64,000 bases of DNA, from NCBI RefSeq assembly GCF_020283565.1, contig NC_060063.1:47762856-47826855 (forward strand), read 5' to 3'. Source of the DNA: Trifolium pratense. Taxonomy: Eukaryota; Streptophyta; Magnoliopsida; Fabales; Fabaceae. Below the pieces are notes generated by a model. It had not been told where the DNA came from. It was given only the letters and a program-made list of their open reading frames with translations, and did no database searches. A program made the position numbers and the translations under genes. Positions 22,680 through 35,104 of the stretch are shown in pieces (position 1 is the first letter of the stretch; each line of letters starts with the position of its first letter).

Positions 22680-25600
22680 ATGACAACATTGTCAAATTAT
22701 GTCTATTCACTTTCACAAACACCTCACAGGCTTAGAAAAAGAATGCTAGCAACATGGACACCAGACCAAGAATTCAACCAAGTGAGACAGAGGTCAGGTG
22801 CAGACATGAAAAGGAAACTTAATTGGTATGATCTTATAGCTCTTGGTGTTGGTGGAATGCTTGGTGTTGGTGTGTTTGTTACAACTGGTCCTGTTGCTCT
22901 TCATCAATCTGGTCCTTCAGTTTTCATATCTTATATCATAGCAGGAATATCAGCACTTTTATCTTCTTTGTGTTACACTGAATTTGCAGTTCAAGTTCCT
23001 GTTGCTGGTGGAGCTTTCAGTTATTTAAGATTAACCTTTGGTAAAAAAAAATCATCTTACTTTATTATTTTAACTTAACTATGCAACACCGACACTTCAA
23101 ATTAAAAGTGTATCTGACACATGTTGGTGTCGGATATATATAGTAACGCGTCCGACACTGACACATGTTACATCCAATAATTTTCTTTTCTCAAACTATT
23201 ACTGATGTCTACATGCCAGTGTCGTGTAATTTTTGCATAATTTTGGTTGTTGGTATTGATGATGTAGGAGAATTCTTGGGATATTTTGGTGGGGCAAATA
23301 TACTAATGGAGTATGTTTTCTCAAATGCTGCTGTAGCTAGAAGCTTTACAGAATATTTGAGCTTTGCTTTTGGAGAAAATAATCCAAATGTATGGAGAGT
23401 GGAAGTTCATGGATTACCAAAGGATTATAACATGTTGGATTTTCCAGCAGTGGCTCTCATTCTTCTTCTCACTCTCTGCTTGTGTCATAGGTTTGGTTTG
23501 TTTTGTTGCTTCTGTTTCTTTAATTGATTTTTTCAGAAAAAAGTTTGGTTTGATGTTATATCATGGTTTCAAATTGTAGTTGCGAATTACACTGCGAACC
23601 ATTATATTGTGGAAAAATGTAGAAAAATATGTCTGATACAGTCAAAATTGGAGTTGTAATATCGCTGGAGAGACCTTAAAACCTTTTATATTCCGGCCAC
23701 AATTGCAGTTGCGACTATAATCTAAAACTATATTTGTCGTCCTTATTTCAATGGATATTTGAATATATTATCATACTACTATGTGACATCTAACAAACTA
23801 CTTTTGCATCTATTTTGGTGTTCTTTTCTTACTTTTTTTAATTAATGGATGGAAATGGAATTAATGCTGAACCATTATTTTTTTTTTAATATTTAACTAG
23901 TTTTAGTGGATTTTGAAAATGATTCTTTCATTCTTTTTTTGAAACCAAATAATTAATTGTTAGAATAACATCTCTAAAAGATTAAATAAACGATGAACAC
24001 ACGGTCTTTAGTAATGAAAGTCAATTAATTTTTCCTACGTCTCTGACTGCAGAGTAGCTACACTACAGTTCCTTTATATTATCAATAAAAGATTAGGATT
24101 TATGAGTAATTACGAGTCGTCAACATTATATTTTTTTTATCATTCTTATTATTTGATTTATTGCAGTACAAAGGAAAGCTCCATATTGAACCTCATCATG
24201 ACAATTTTCCATGTGATTTTCTTTGGATTCATCATTGTGGCTGGTTATTGCAATGGAAGTGCAAAAAACATGGTTAATCCAAAAGGGATAGCTCCTTATG
24301 GTGTTAGAGGTGTTCTTGATGGAGCAGCAATAGTGTACTTTAGTTATATAGGCTATGATTCAGCTTCAACTATGGCTGAGGAGGTTAAGGATCCTTATAA
24401 GAGCCTACCAATTGGAATTGTGGGTTCAGTTCTTATAACCACTTTGCTTTATTGCTTAATGGCTCTGTCTTTGTGCATCATGGTTCCTTACAATAAGGTC
24501 AGTGATGTATATAATAAAACAAATAGTATTTAATCATATGTTTTGGTTGGCTTTTCGTTCTGTGACATGTTGTAAACTTTTTTAGTCTACTTTGGCACAT
24601 CTTGTGCTGAGAAGGTTGTTTGTTAATATATCTCATTTTAGTTTCTTCAAAAAAAACAAATAGTAGGCTTTGAATTGGACCTTAACTTTGCAAGTGTGTG
24701 TTTGGTTGTGACATAAAGAAATTGGTTTGCATCAAATCGATTTTCATTAAAAGTAGGTTGAAAGTAAACTGATTTTTTTTGGAAGCATTCAACTAAAAGT
24801 GAATTGAACAGTCAATTTAATGTCAAATATTAGGTTTGGAGGAAATTTCTTTTAAAGTGTGTGTGTTTTTTTTTTGTCAAGTAGTGTGTGTTTTGTTTTA
24901 CCTTGGAAGGAATTGATTATATAAAATTAAGTATTAAATATATTTTTGTCCCTATACAATTAATAATCATTGAATTTTGGTTTTTGTCCCTATAAAATAA
25001 AATCACATGTTTTCATCCTTATAAAATATTTTGTTTGCTTTTTAGTCTCTAATAGACAATATAACATATATATATATAGGTTTAACATAGTATTTAGATA
25101 TAATATAGACACATGTTGAACATATTTAGACACATAATTTAGGCATACACAAAAATTAAATGAGAAATAAATTTGTCACACCAATTAATATTATTTCATT
25201 TCTTTTCTCTTTAATTTTTTTTACATGTTGTAAATGTGCCTCAGAAATAATTATTTGGGCTTGTACCCATTAAGTATTTCTCGTTGAACATAAACGGATT
25301 ATTACATTGACATCTAAATGAGCATAAATTAGTCCTTAGGGACTAAAAACGAAACCTAAAAAAAATTAGGGATGAAAACATGAGTTTTTTTTTTGTCAAG
25401 ACATGAGATTTTTATTTATAGGGACGAAAACTAAAATTCGCTAATTTTGTAGGGACGAAAAACATATTTTGCCCATTAAGCCTAAAAATGATGTATGTTT
25501 GAATACATTCATGTAAAAATTGGCTGAACAGTACATTCAAGGCTCAAAATCAATTGTAGAAGCAAAATCTCCAAATTCTAGCTTTTAAGTTAGAATCAAT

Positions 25601-26816
25601 TTTTTGATAAAAAAAAAAAGTTAGAATCAATTTTCATAGAGAAAAATTATTTCTACTCAAGAACATTCAAAAACGCGTCAAAATCAATTCTACGATTCTA
25701 GAATCAATTCTCAACTTTAGAATGAATTCTTTTTGGAGGCAAAAATATTTCTACTAAAAAATGACCACTTTTGTCTAAAATCCAAATGATGCACATGATA
25801 TATTATTTTTTTGTAGTTTTTTTTTCTTTCTTTTTTTCGATTGTAATGATCATAAAGCTATATATTCTTGACATGGTTACTAGATATCAGAGAAAGCATC
25901 ATATTCAATGGCTTTCCTAAATATTGGTTGGAGTTGGGCAAGCAACATTGTTGGAGCTGGGGCAAGTTTAGGTATAGTGGCTTCTCTTCTTGTTGCAATG
26001 TTAGGACAAGCCAGATACCTTTGTGTTATAGGAAGGGCAAGACTTGTTCCATCTTGGTTAGCCAAAGTACATCCTTCAACAGGCACTCCATTGAATGCCA
26101 CTATCTTTTTGGGTAAGCAAATTGTTTTGTTTTCGAGGTTTCAATTCAGTGGTAAAAATTTGATTTTGTAACCTCGGAGTTCAAATATTTTTGAGACAGT
26201 TGTATAGTAATTAGTATCTTTTATTGACGCAGGATTTTGCACCGCATCAATTGCATTGTTCACCGAGCTAGACATTATAATTGAGTTGATCAGCATCGGC
26301 ACGCTAATGGTATTCTACATGGTAGCCAATGCTCTAATATATCGTCGATATGTAATCACCGGCCGTACTCCGCCTTTACACACACTCTTGTTCTTATTTC
26401 TCCTCTCCATCACTTCCTTATGCTTCTCCATTGTGTGGAAATTCAAACAACAATGGTGGGGTCTTGTACTCTTTGGTGGCTTCATGATCACAATCATAGT
26501 CTTTTTCCAACACATGGTGCCTTGTGACATCAACCTTGTACAACAACAATATGGTCATTGTTGGTATGTTCCATTCATGCCATGGCCACCTTCAATGTCC
26601 ATCTTTCTCAATGTTTTTCTCATGACGACGCTCAAAACACTCTCTTTTCAACGCTTCGCTATATGGTCATGTTTTATTACCATGTTTTATGTGCTCTATG
26701 GTGTTCACTCTACATATCAAGCTGAGGAGATTGAAAATTTGGATGGTGTTAATCAAGTTGTCATGAATTTGAGTGTACCTAACTTACAAACTAAGGTGGA
26801 AATTCAAGTGCATTAA
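22680..26816 (+). CDS. Cationic amino acid transporter (CAT family), 5 exons, 575 aa
   Basis: Exons 22680-23040, 23268-23490, 24167-24497, 25884-26112, 26233-26816; all phases agree. I chose the ATG at 22680 (caacaacATGac) because the frame upstream has only a TTG. The product belongs to the APC superfamily CAT transporters, H+-coupled carriers of cationic and other amino acids. N-terminal RMLATWTPDQEFNQVRQRSG and DMKRKLNWYDLIALGVGGML are CAT hallmarks. Many hydrophobic segments follow, with SYIGYDSASTMAEEVKDP after about TM6 and GQARYLCVIGRARLVPSWLA later. The shortness and C-terminal plan fit the CAT1/CAT5/CAT8 group, as recalled from Arabidopsis; the subgroup and substrate are inference. 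Intron 3 (1386 bp) carries a LINE stub and a MITE. Confidence 0.92.
24529..24652 (+). mobile_element. Retroposon 3' stub in CAT intron 3
   Basis: Ends in poly(A) and is flanked by a direct repeat aaaacaaatagta (24516-24528 and about 24653-24665). Its tail (gttaatatatctcattttag, then tttcttc and A run) matches the minus-strand stub at 20842-20924. Confidence 0.65.
24927..25491. mobile_element. Long inverted-repeat MITE in CAT intron 3
   Basis: The left arm (tatatttttgtccctata, later tttttgtccctataaaat and cacatgttttcatcc) is repeated in inverse order on the right (gggatgaaaacatgag, tatagggacgaaaacta, tagggacgaaaaacatat). Arms are about 100 bp or more around an AT-rich middle. Exact ends and duplication were not resolved. 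Confidence 0.6.
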
Positions 26817-28566
26817 TTAGTTACTTTTGTTTTTTTTTCCTAACAAAAAGTGCATTAGTATTTAGTTAGTTTATATAGCAAATTATTATCCTACACACTA
26901 AAATTGTAAATGTATGTTGTGGGATAGAATGATGTAATTTTCCAAAGGAATGCTGCTTTGAAGATAATGATATATTTGGATCTATTTCCATCCTTGAATT
27001 TAAAAGAGAAATAATTTGTATTTCTCAAACTTAAATTTAACATAGTCGAGGATGATTCAAACAAGTCATTTTACCAAGCAAATTAATCAACCAACAATCA
27101 TTCTTTAGTAGTTGGGAGGAACTTTTTGCACCTCTAAAATTACTTTAAAATGACAGTTTTTGTGCTATTAGGATCAGATGTGTAAGCCCAATTGTAAGAC
27201 TACACAAATCCTTTTGCAGGCCCATCAAAATGTTGCCTGAAATAAAAAGGTTTGATATTCGGATTTGATTCATTGTTCTCGCAACCCTTGAGTCTCACAC
27301 GCCCGCCTTCCCCCGGCCTTCTAATACTACTCTCCTCGCAATGCCCGATGCAAACTCAGTTATAAAAGCTGTTTGCATCCTAAAATGTAAACTCAGTTAT
27401 AAAATATAATATTTTTGTATTTTTCCCCTTCTTTCGCCCCCTATTTTTTAAGGTTCGCTTCCTAGGATGTGAACTATTTTTCCCTGGATTAGGCGCCCCC
27501 TGAGTTTGCTACTTAAGTAGCGAGAGAGGTATTTTTGAAATTATCAGGAACAAACGAGGACTTCCAAGAGACACGAGAAGTAAATCTCTTTGGATTTTTG
27601 TACTGAATTAATCTTTAGTCCATATTTATAAAGACAGTTATGCATAGTACACAATACATATACATTCGTCTTAGAACGATTGCCTTAAAGTTGATTGTGC
27701 AATGATTTATTTATTTGTTTATTGTTTGGTTAAATAGTTTTTTTTTTTTTTTTACTAATTTGGTTAAATAATTTAGTGGTGATAATTAGACATTTGAAAT
27801 GTGGAGAAGGAAGTAAGCGCAAGTTCAAACGTTCATAAAGATACCAACTAAGTTGTGATTATGGAAATTTTTGCAAATTATGTGCAACAAGTTTATAAAA
27901 TATTTAACTTTACCCTTAAAAAAGATGAATTATATAAAATATAAAATAATGATAAATATTTTAAAGAAATTAAATAAAAGAAAATTAAATTTGACTTGAC
28001 TGATGTTGTGTGGTGGATTGGTCAAAAAAAAAGTCAAGTGCAATGAGAAAATAAAAAATCATGTAATTTTTCCAGAAAATAATTTGAAAAGAAAATGAGT
28101 GTCATGATAGGCAAACCGCTATTTTGGTTCCTAAAAGTGTATCTTATTGTCATATTTGTCCCTGAATATATTGAAATTGCAATTAGGTTCACAATTTTTT
28201 TTTTTGTTAGTTATTTTGATCCTCAAAACTATTTTTAAGTAGTCAATTTGATTCTCAAATATGTTTTTGGACATTTGAGTTGTGATTTTTATTTTTATAG
28301 ATAAATATTAATAATTAGTTGATCCATCAAAATAGTAGTATTTGTTCCTGTGAACTGAATTACATTCACAAAAACAAATCATCTCATTTCTATCAATGTA
28401 AATTAATTTTAAAAGTACAAATTTTTTTTATTCACAATGAAGCAGATGATCGAATTCAGAATCTCATACTACTTAAATCTCTCAGCAATTACCACAAAAC
28501 TAAATTTAATAGCTTAAATTGCGAGAATTTTTGTTTACTTTATTTATTTATTTTTTGGGTGAATTA

Positions 28567-29113
28567 ATGGCAACGGGCGCCCATGGGTGCGGGTTTGACA
28601 CTTACCAAACCCACACCCGAAATCATCACCCAAACCCAAACCCAAAGGCTATTCGGGTGGCAAAACAACACCCACGCCCACACCCATTGGGTTCGGGTTT
28701 TTTCTACTCAAACCCAAACCCGCAGCACATTTGAAAATAATTTGCAAATTTAAGAAATTAAATTACAGCATAGACTTTGAATTAAATTACAACTAAAATT
28801 AAGGTATTCCAAGGAAATTCAAACATAGACTTTCAAGAAATTACAACATAGACTTTCAAGAAATTAAATTACAACTAAAATTTAAGGTCTTCCAAGGAAA
28901 TTGAGGGAGACTATGGGGATAATTAGGTAATTATAAAATATTTCGGGTGAGTGTATGAGTTTCGGGTGTGGATTTGACTGATACCAAACTCACATCCATA
29001 TTATCGGGTGTCACCCGAACCCAAACTCAAACCCAGTCAAATTGGGTTTCGCCCGTTGACTTGGGTTTGGATTCGGGTAGGTCTCTCGGGTTTGAGTTTT
29101 TTTTTCATCCCTA
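28567..29113. mobile_element. hAT-like non-autonomous element rich in (A/C)CCC motifs
   Basis: Starts with ggcaacgggcgcccatgggt and ends near tttttttcatccctaatg, with many aaaccc/gggttt words in inverse orientation on the two sides. This is a widespread plant repeat style (gggatggcaacggg termini). The left terminus looks partly eroded. Confidence 0.45.
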
Positions 29114-29687
29114 ATGTTTACTTTATTTTTTTGAATGGCAAAAGTTTTTGTTTACTTTTATTAGTCGGTGAAGTTTAATTTCGAGTTAGGATCCTCTCCA
29201 TTTCCAATTCTTTCCATTTTCTCCATTATTATATAGTTTTGGGAATATAAATGTAAAAATGTGACATCAAGTGAGTCCAAATGTCATTTATACACCCCAA
29301 AATATTTAAAAACTTTGGTAATGGAAGAAATGGAAAACATAAGAAATGGAGAAGATCTCAACTCTTTAATTTCTATGGGAAAAAGAAAGATCAAAAACAA
29401 GAAAGCTGGAAAAATTGAAAGCGGCGCAGCCCTTATTATGTCAAAGTGAATAATACACAATTCAGCTTCTCATTATTTTTAACTTTTTAGATTGATGAAG
29501 ATAATTTGGACACTTATGTCAAAGTGGACTAAACTAATGAGCTTAACAACTCAGTCTCCTATTTTAATGCTTTAGATTTTTTTTTTAAAAAAAAAAATCG
29601 ACATAATACACAATTACACATACAAGACTAAGAATTTACTATGAGTGAAGACTGTTCTCCCAAAACAATAAAATAGGGGTGCAGGTA

Positions 29688-29816
29688 TACTTCCACCGTC
29701 CCAAAATATAATGAAAAATTGGTCAAAGAAAGTTAATGTATTTGGTTAAAAATTTAGACTAAATACATCAACTTTATTTGACTAATTTTCCCTTATATTT
29801 TGAGACGGAGAAAATA
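29688..29816. mobile_element. Stowaway-like MITE
   Basis: Inverted ends: left cttccaccgtcccaaaatat, right tatattttgagacggaga. Inner parts (ttggtcaaagaaagtta / ctttatttgactaatttt) continue the palindrome. Flanking TA on both sides fits Tc1/mariner insertion. Confidence 0.6.
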
Positions 29817-32109
29817 TACATTTATCCAATAGATCAAACACGAATATCATAAATATTATCTCCTCCATGAATACTCGTCATTGATCTAAATTTCAACATT
29901 TTCAATTTTAAAGTAAATTAAGATAACAACACCTAGGGTGCGTTTGTTTCATGGTTGAGAATTTCACTCCCCGAAATATATTTTCCAGGAAATAATAGTG
30001 TTCATTTTATTCCCGGGTATTTTGAAAGAAAAAAAATGTTTGGTTAATGATAGTCATGTTTCTTGTAAGAGTGGGTATTTAGGTAATTATTTCATTATTA
30101 TTCTCTTATTCATGGGAAGTTGGGAACCTTTTATTCTCACCCACTTTCTTGGGATTAAAATCATGGAAAAGTGAAAGTTATTTTTTTCCGGAAAATGTTT
30201 TATTCCTAGGAGTTAGTAATTTTCTAACTTTGTAACAAATATAGTATTCCTCTTCATGTAATTACATATTCACGAACAATTTATTTATAATTTTTTCAGC
30301 AGGTTTTGAAGGTCGTCATATCTTAGATGTATTTTCTACCTAAAATTTTGTTGCTCTTCAATCTTCATGACTAGCTTTTATCCGAATATTTCATAACTCA
30401 TTTTTTTATATTAAATATTAAAAATTTAAATTTTTTATAATTCAATTAATTTAAATTAAGAATTAGAGAAATTTAAAGAGTTAAAGAAGAATAGTAGTAC
30501 TACCAAGAACATTGGAAAAATTGCTCACGTGTAGAGAATAATAGTTGTTTGCTTTGACTCACGTGTAGAGAGACTATTGAAAGTGTGATTTTTATGTAAG
30601 ATGAACTAAAATTGTTCACGCATGTTGCAGGCACAATAATATAGTGCCGTCAATTTTGTCATTTTGGTATAGGGTTTAAGGATATTGGTCCATACAAAAA
30701 GTAAAAGTGATGATTTAAACAATTTTATCTTTTACTTCATTTTCTATATATTTTTCTCTTTTTCAAAGATAAGAATCTTATTACGGCTATCCACCACTAG
30801 TAACTTGGTTTTTTGCTTTCTTCCGGTTTATTCTTCATGCATGTCATTATGCATGACTATGTCTATCTTAATTTACAAATAAGAATTTGATGATATTGAG
30901 ATCAATATTTAAAATAACCAAAATAATTGGAACAAAAATTCTTTTTGACAATACAAAAATTTCATTTTTTTGTTAACCTCCGATAATCTAGAAATTTCGA
31001 CCGTAAAATAAGGAAAATTTGAATAAGAATTGTTCTCACACAAAATTCTTTATATCTTAGCTTTTTAGTAAAATACTAAGTGGAGTAAGTTAGAACTCTA
31101 ATCTTTGTAGTAAGATTTTTAACAATAATATGAATTGGTAGAATTGTTAAAGAATGTTTGCTTAAGTGACTAAAACTCTTTTTCTAAATAAGGTTTTGAA
31201 TTTATGAATGAATTTGTTTGAACACGTAGTGTTAACTTATGGTTTGTTTGTTTTCGCGGTGGAATCCTAGTTAACCGCACATTTTAGTTTTGACCAAAGA
31301 CGTTATCGAGTTTCGTTAAAATTAAGGTAAATGATTATTGAAACGCCGGATTTCTTGTACACCAAATCAAACAACCACTTGATGTATTCAACGTCTTGAC
31401 CTAACTTTCATTATGAGAGGACCACAATATGTTCTCTTTTGTGCCAAATTTCAAACCCTTGAATGCATCAAGAAAAAAAAATTAAATTAAACTTTGCATT
31501 CACATTTTGTAAATTAAAATTTAAATATGAGAAAGTTATATCCTTGTCTTATATGAGTTCATTTAGATCAATTCATAATGGTCAAAATCAACCCAATATA
31601 ACTTTTATATTGTGCTACAGAATGAATTCTATCTCTTTTTTTTTCTTTGTCTTAGATGAAGTGGTAATCCACTGAAATTAAACTCACATATAATTGTGAG
31701 ATTCTGGGTTCAAACTTGGGTCACGACGTCCGACCTATCAATTTTGATATTTTTGCCAGTTGAATTAGGACTTATGGGACAAAATGAACTCATCTCTAAT
31801 CTGAATCAAACTCAGCTAAAAATACACACCAAATTAAAGTCTTGTTTAGCGGCCATCTCCAACATACCTCCCAACTAGCAAACACGGAGTTATCTACATC
31901 ACTCGATGATCCGCAGACTACACTAGGGTTAGTTATGAGTTTTTTTTTTTTTTTTTTATTATTAAAAAAAAGTAGGAATATACCCTTTTTTTTACAAAAG
32001 GAATATACCTTATTAAAATCATCTTATATCGCATGTTCTTCTTCAAAGCCTATCACACATTGGACTTTATCACTAGTTGGGTCCAAGCCCATAACCTAGA
32101 GCCTTCAGA

Positions 32110-32650
32110 TTTACTTTTGTCATCTTACTGATTCTAGGGCGCGTCCTACAAAATTACCAAAATATCATCATTCGCTACTTAAGTAGCTGATTTTACGTTT
32201 AAAAACTTGAAAATTTCATGGTATGAGGGTGTTTTTTTTCCTCAAAAATCTGCTACTTAAGTAGCGTATATATAAAAATGAGAAATTTTCATGTTAGTGA
32301 GTGTTTTTTTTTTCCTCAAATTTCATATTTTTATAACGTCTTCTACTTAAGTAGAGAACTAATCCGCTACTTAAGTAGAGAACTGGTAAAAATCTTGAAT
32401 TTTCATGTAGAGTGTTTTTTCCCTTCAAAAATCTGCTACTTAAGTAGTGGATGTATAAAAATGAAAAAATTTCATGTTAGGGGGTGTTTTTTTTTTTCTC
32501 TCAAATTTTACATTTTTATAACGTCCGCTACTTAAGTAGAAAAATAATCCGCTACTTAAGTATAGAACAGGTAAAAATCTTGGAGGGTGTTTTTCCTCAA
32601 AATTTCTCATTTTTAATAACGTCCACTACTTAAATATCCAATAGGGTGAC
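32110..32650. mobile_element. Foldback element with repeated CTACTTAAGTAG palindromes, copy 1
   Basis: Six perfect 12-bp palindromes at 32175, 32253, 32343, 32367, 32436 and 32528, plus two degenerate ones near 32552 and 32622. They are spaced by recurring phrases: gtgtttttttt-cctcaaa, tttttataacgtc, gaactggtaaaaatctt. The left end shares cgcgtcctacaaaattacc-type sequence with the ends of the copy at 50029-50631. Confidence 0.7.
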
Positions 32651-33097
32651 AAAAGTAAATATCTAGAATCTATGTGTTGTTTTTCAACTTTTTCCTACTT
32701 CAATGTCTCTTTCCCATGCCCTTATGTCAATGGTATATGGTCATCTAGCCAACGTGCAACTAAATTCTACAGTAGTGACGAAGAAAACCAAAAATAATTG
32801 AGCCAATATGAAATTTAGTATTACACTTTAAATTAGATCATCCCATAATTGACATAATTGATAATAATTGATAATATATAAAATTTAACTGACAGAGAAA
32901 CTTTATATAGTCAACTTTGGACTTTGAGTGGGTTGGCGGGATTAGAATTAAAATAGTACAATTATTGGTGATTGGAATAATTTTAATTAAAATTAAATTG
33001 TTTACTTGTAAAATAATTCATGACTTTGTTACATAAAAAAATTCATGGTAAATAATATTATACTTGTAGGACATCGAGATCTACCAAATTTTGTGCT

Positions 33098-33105
33098 TAT
33101 AAATA
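33098..33105 (+). promoter_or_regulatory. TATA box of HAK5
   Basis: TATAAATA 83 bp upstream of the HAK5 ATG, leaving room for a transcription start near 33130 and a 5' leader of about 60 nt. No other promoter element was identified. Confidence 0.6.
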
Positions 33106-33188
33106 GCAATGCTCAAGTACAAAGTTCAACACCTCCAGCACTTAAAGCCATATAAGTCATAAAAAGAAAAAGTGATTAATTAATTAAG

Positions 33189-35068
33189 ATGACTGGAGGT
33201 GAAACAGATGAAGTGAATATAGAGGAAGAGACAGAGATAACAAAGGAGATTTCAGAGAAGAAGCTGAAAGATAGAAAGGTGTCATGGGCAAAACTACGTC
33301 GTGTAGACTCTCTCAACTTGGAAGCTGGAAGAGTTTCTATGAATGCAAACCACCATTCCAAGGTCTATACATAATCCATATATTCCCTTTAATTTATGTA
33401 ATTTATTATTAAAAGTTTAAGTTTTTTTTTATTTTATAAAATGATGGGAAATATCCACTAACTTTTGTAGAAGAATTCTTACTTGGGCACAAACCCAAAA
33501 AAAAATCTTTTAGGTACACACACATGTGCAAAAAAAATTAAAGAATAAATGACTAAATGATGAGACAATATTAATTTTATTTTAATTTTATTATATTTGT
33601 GAGTGTGTGCCTAAATGATTTTTTCTTGGGTTTGTGCCCAAGTTAGAATTTCCCGCTTTTGTAATGTCTAATTTTTGTCGGAGAATCTGGCTGACTACTT
33701 TTATTGAGTCTGTCATGTCAACTACATTTTTTCATCAACAAAGCTCTAATCAACCCAAAAACGCTTAAATGAGATGACGCGAATCTCTTCTAACTTAGCC
33801 AAAGTTTGAGGTTTGATCTTTGACTTGAACATGCAATGTTAAAACTCTTAAAGAGAGTTTGCCGTCAATTTGAATTCCACAAGACTCAAAGGATTAGTCT
33901 ATACAGTTACATGCATATGATATCTAATTTACGGAAGAAAAAAAAACTCTAATCTAAAACCTTGCAAGTTCAGTTTTTCTTAGATCAACAGAATTTTTTG
34001 TGTAAACTGAGTATCCTCTGCGCGCAACTGCAGAGACTAATCCTTCGAGCCTTGTGGAACCCAAATGGGTGGCAAACTCTCCCTAAGAGTTTTAACACTT
34101 CTGCATGCCCAAGTCAGGGATCGAACCCAGGATCTTGGTTAAGCTAAAAGTGATCCGAGTCATCTCATCTAAGTGCTCTTGAGTTCTTAGATCAATATAT
34201 TGTTGATATACAAAATTTATTTTAATACACCATCAATGTAAGAAAGGTTTTACAATGTTAGTAACATTTAATGTGCAGATGGGTTGGAGCGTAACATTGA
34301 GTTTGGCATTTCAAAGCATAGGGATTGTATATGGTGATATTGGAACATCACCACTTTATGTGTATGCTAGTACTTTTACAGATGGAATTAAAAACAACGA
34401 TGACATTCTTGGAGTATTATCTCTAATCATCTATACCATTGTGCTCATTCCCATGCTCAAATACGTTTTTATTGTCTTATGGGCTAATGACAATGGCAAT
34501 GGTACGTAACATCATTATTTTTTTGACTCAATCAAATTACATAGTACGTATCTAATCTAACTCTTTTCTTGACTTTTTTGTAATAAAAATAGAAAACTAT
34601 TTTCTTGATTGTCTCACGTTTTATTGAAATTTTATATTTATTTATATATTTTTTATATATTAGGGGCTAGACAGGCGCGTTCCGCGTCTACCTGTGTCTA
34701 ACTTATGTCAAAAAAAAATATATACCTTATGTTATGGTCAGTTTGTTAATAAAAGATTTTTGCTGCTAAAAAAAATGTCTTATGTTATGGTGAGTTTGTT
34801 AATAAAAAAAATTTGTTAGTACTAAAAAAACATCAAAGATATTGTTGGTATTATAAAAAAATTCACACCAAAACTCATGTATATTTTAATGAATAACCAT
34901 TTGTCCATTTGTACACCTAACATAAAAGTAGCAACTAGCCAACAACCATTTGTATGTCAAAAGAAATTATGATATTTTTGTTATATTATAAAATACCTAA
35001 TACCTATGTCCCCTCCTTTAGATAAAATAGATAGATGCTATACCTATATGTCACAATATATAATCTTC

Positions 35069-35104
<36 letters not shown>

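Larger units (their letters stand above)
26817..33188. other. Gene-free interval between CAT and HAK5
   Basis: Repeat-rich and AT-rich. Recognised items: a single CTACTTAAGTAG palindrome at 27509-27520; a hAT-like element at about 28567-29113; a Stowaway-like MITE at 29688-29816; a probable MITE at about 29935-30245 (gcgtttgtttca ... gtaacaaat); a SINE-like fragment near 31700 (box B-like gggttcaaac); and the foldback element at 32110-32650. I see no protein-coding gene; ORFs here are short and compositionally plain. Confidence 0.55.

Noticed and set aside
23095..23180. Inverted phrase tgacacatgttggtgtcgga / tccgacactgacacatgtta in CAT intron 1
   Set aside because: Short and imperfect; resembles a common dispersed legume repeat. 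Too little to define an element.
28519..28734. 71-aa ORF with NPNPKAIRVAKQHPRPHP
   Set aside because: Translation of the aaaccc-rich hAT-like repeat.
32110..32650. CRISPR-like appearance of regularly repeated palindromes
   Set aside because: Plant nuclear DNA, spacers are themselves repeated and uneven (about 24-92 bp apart). A transposon-type foldback fits better.
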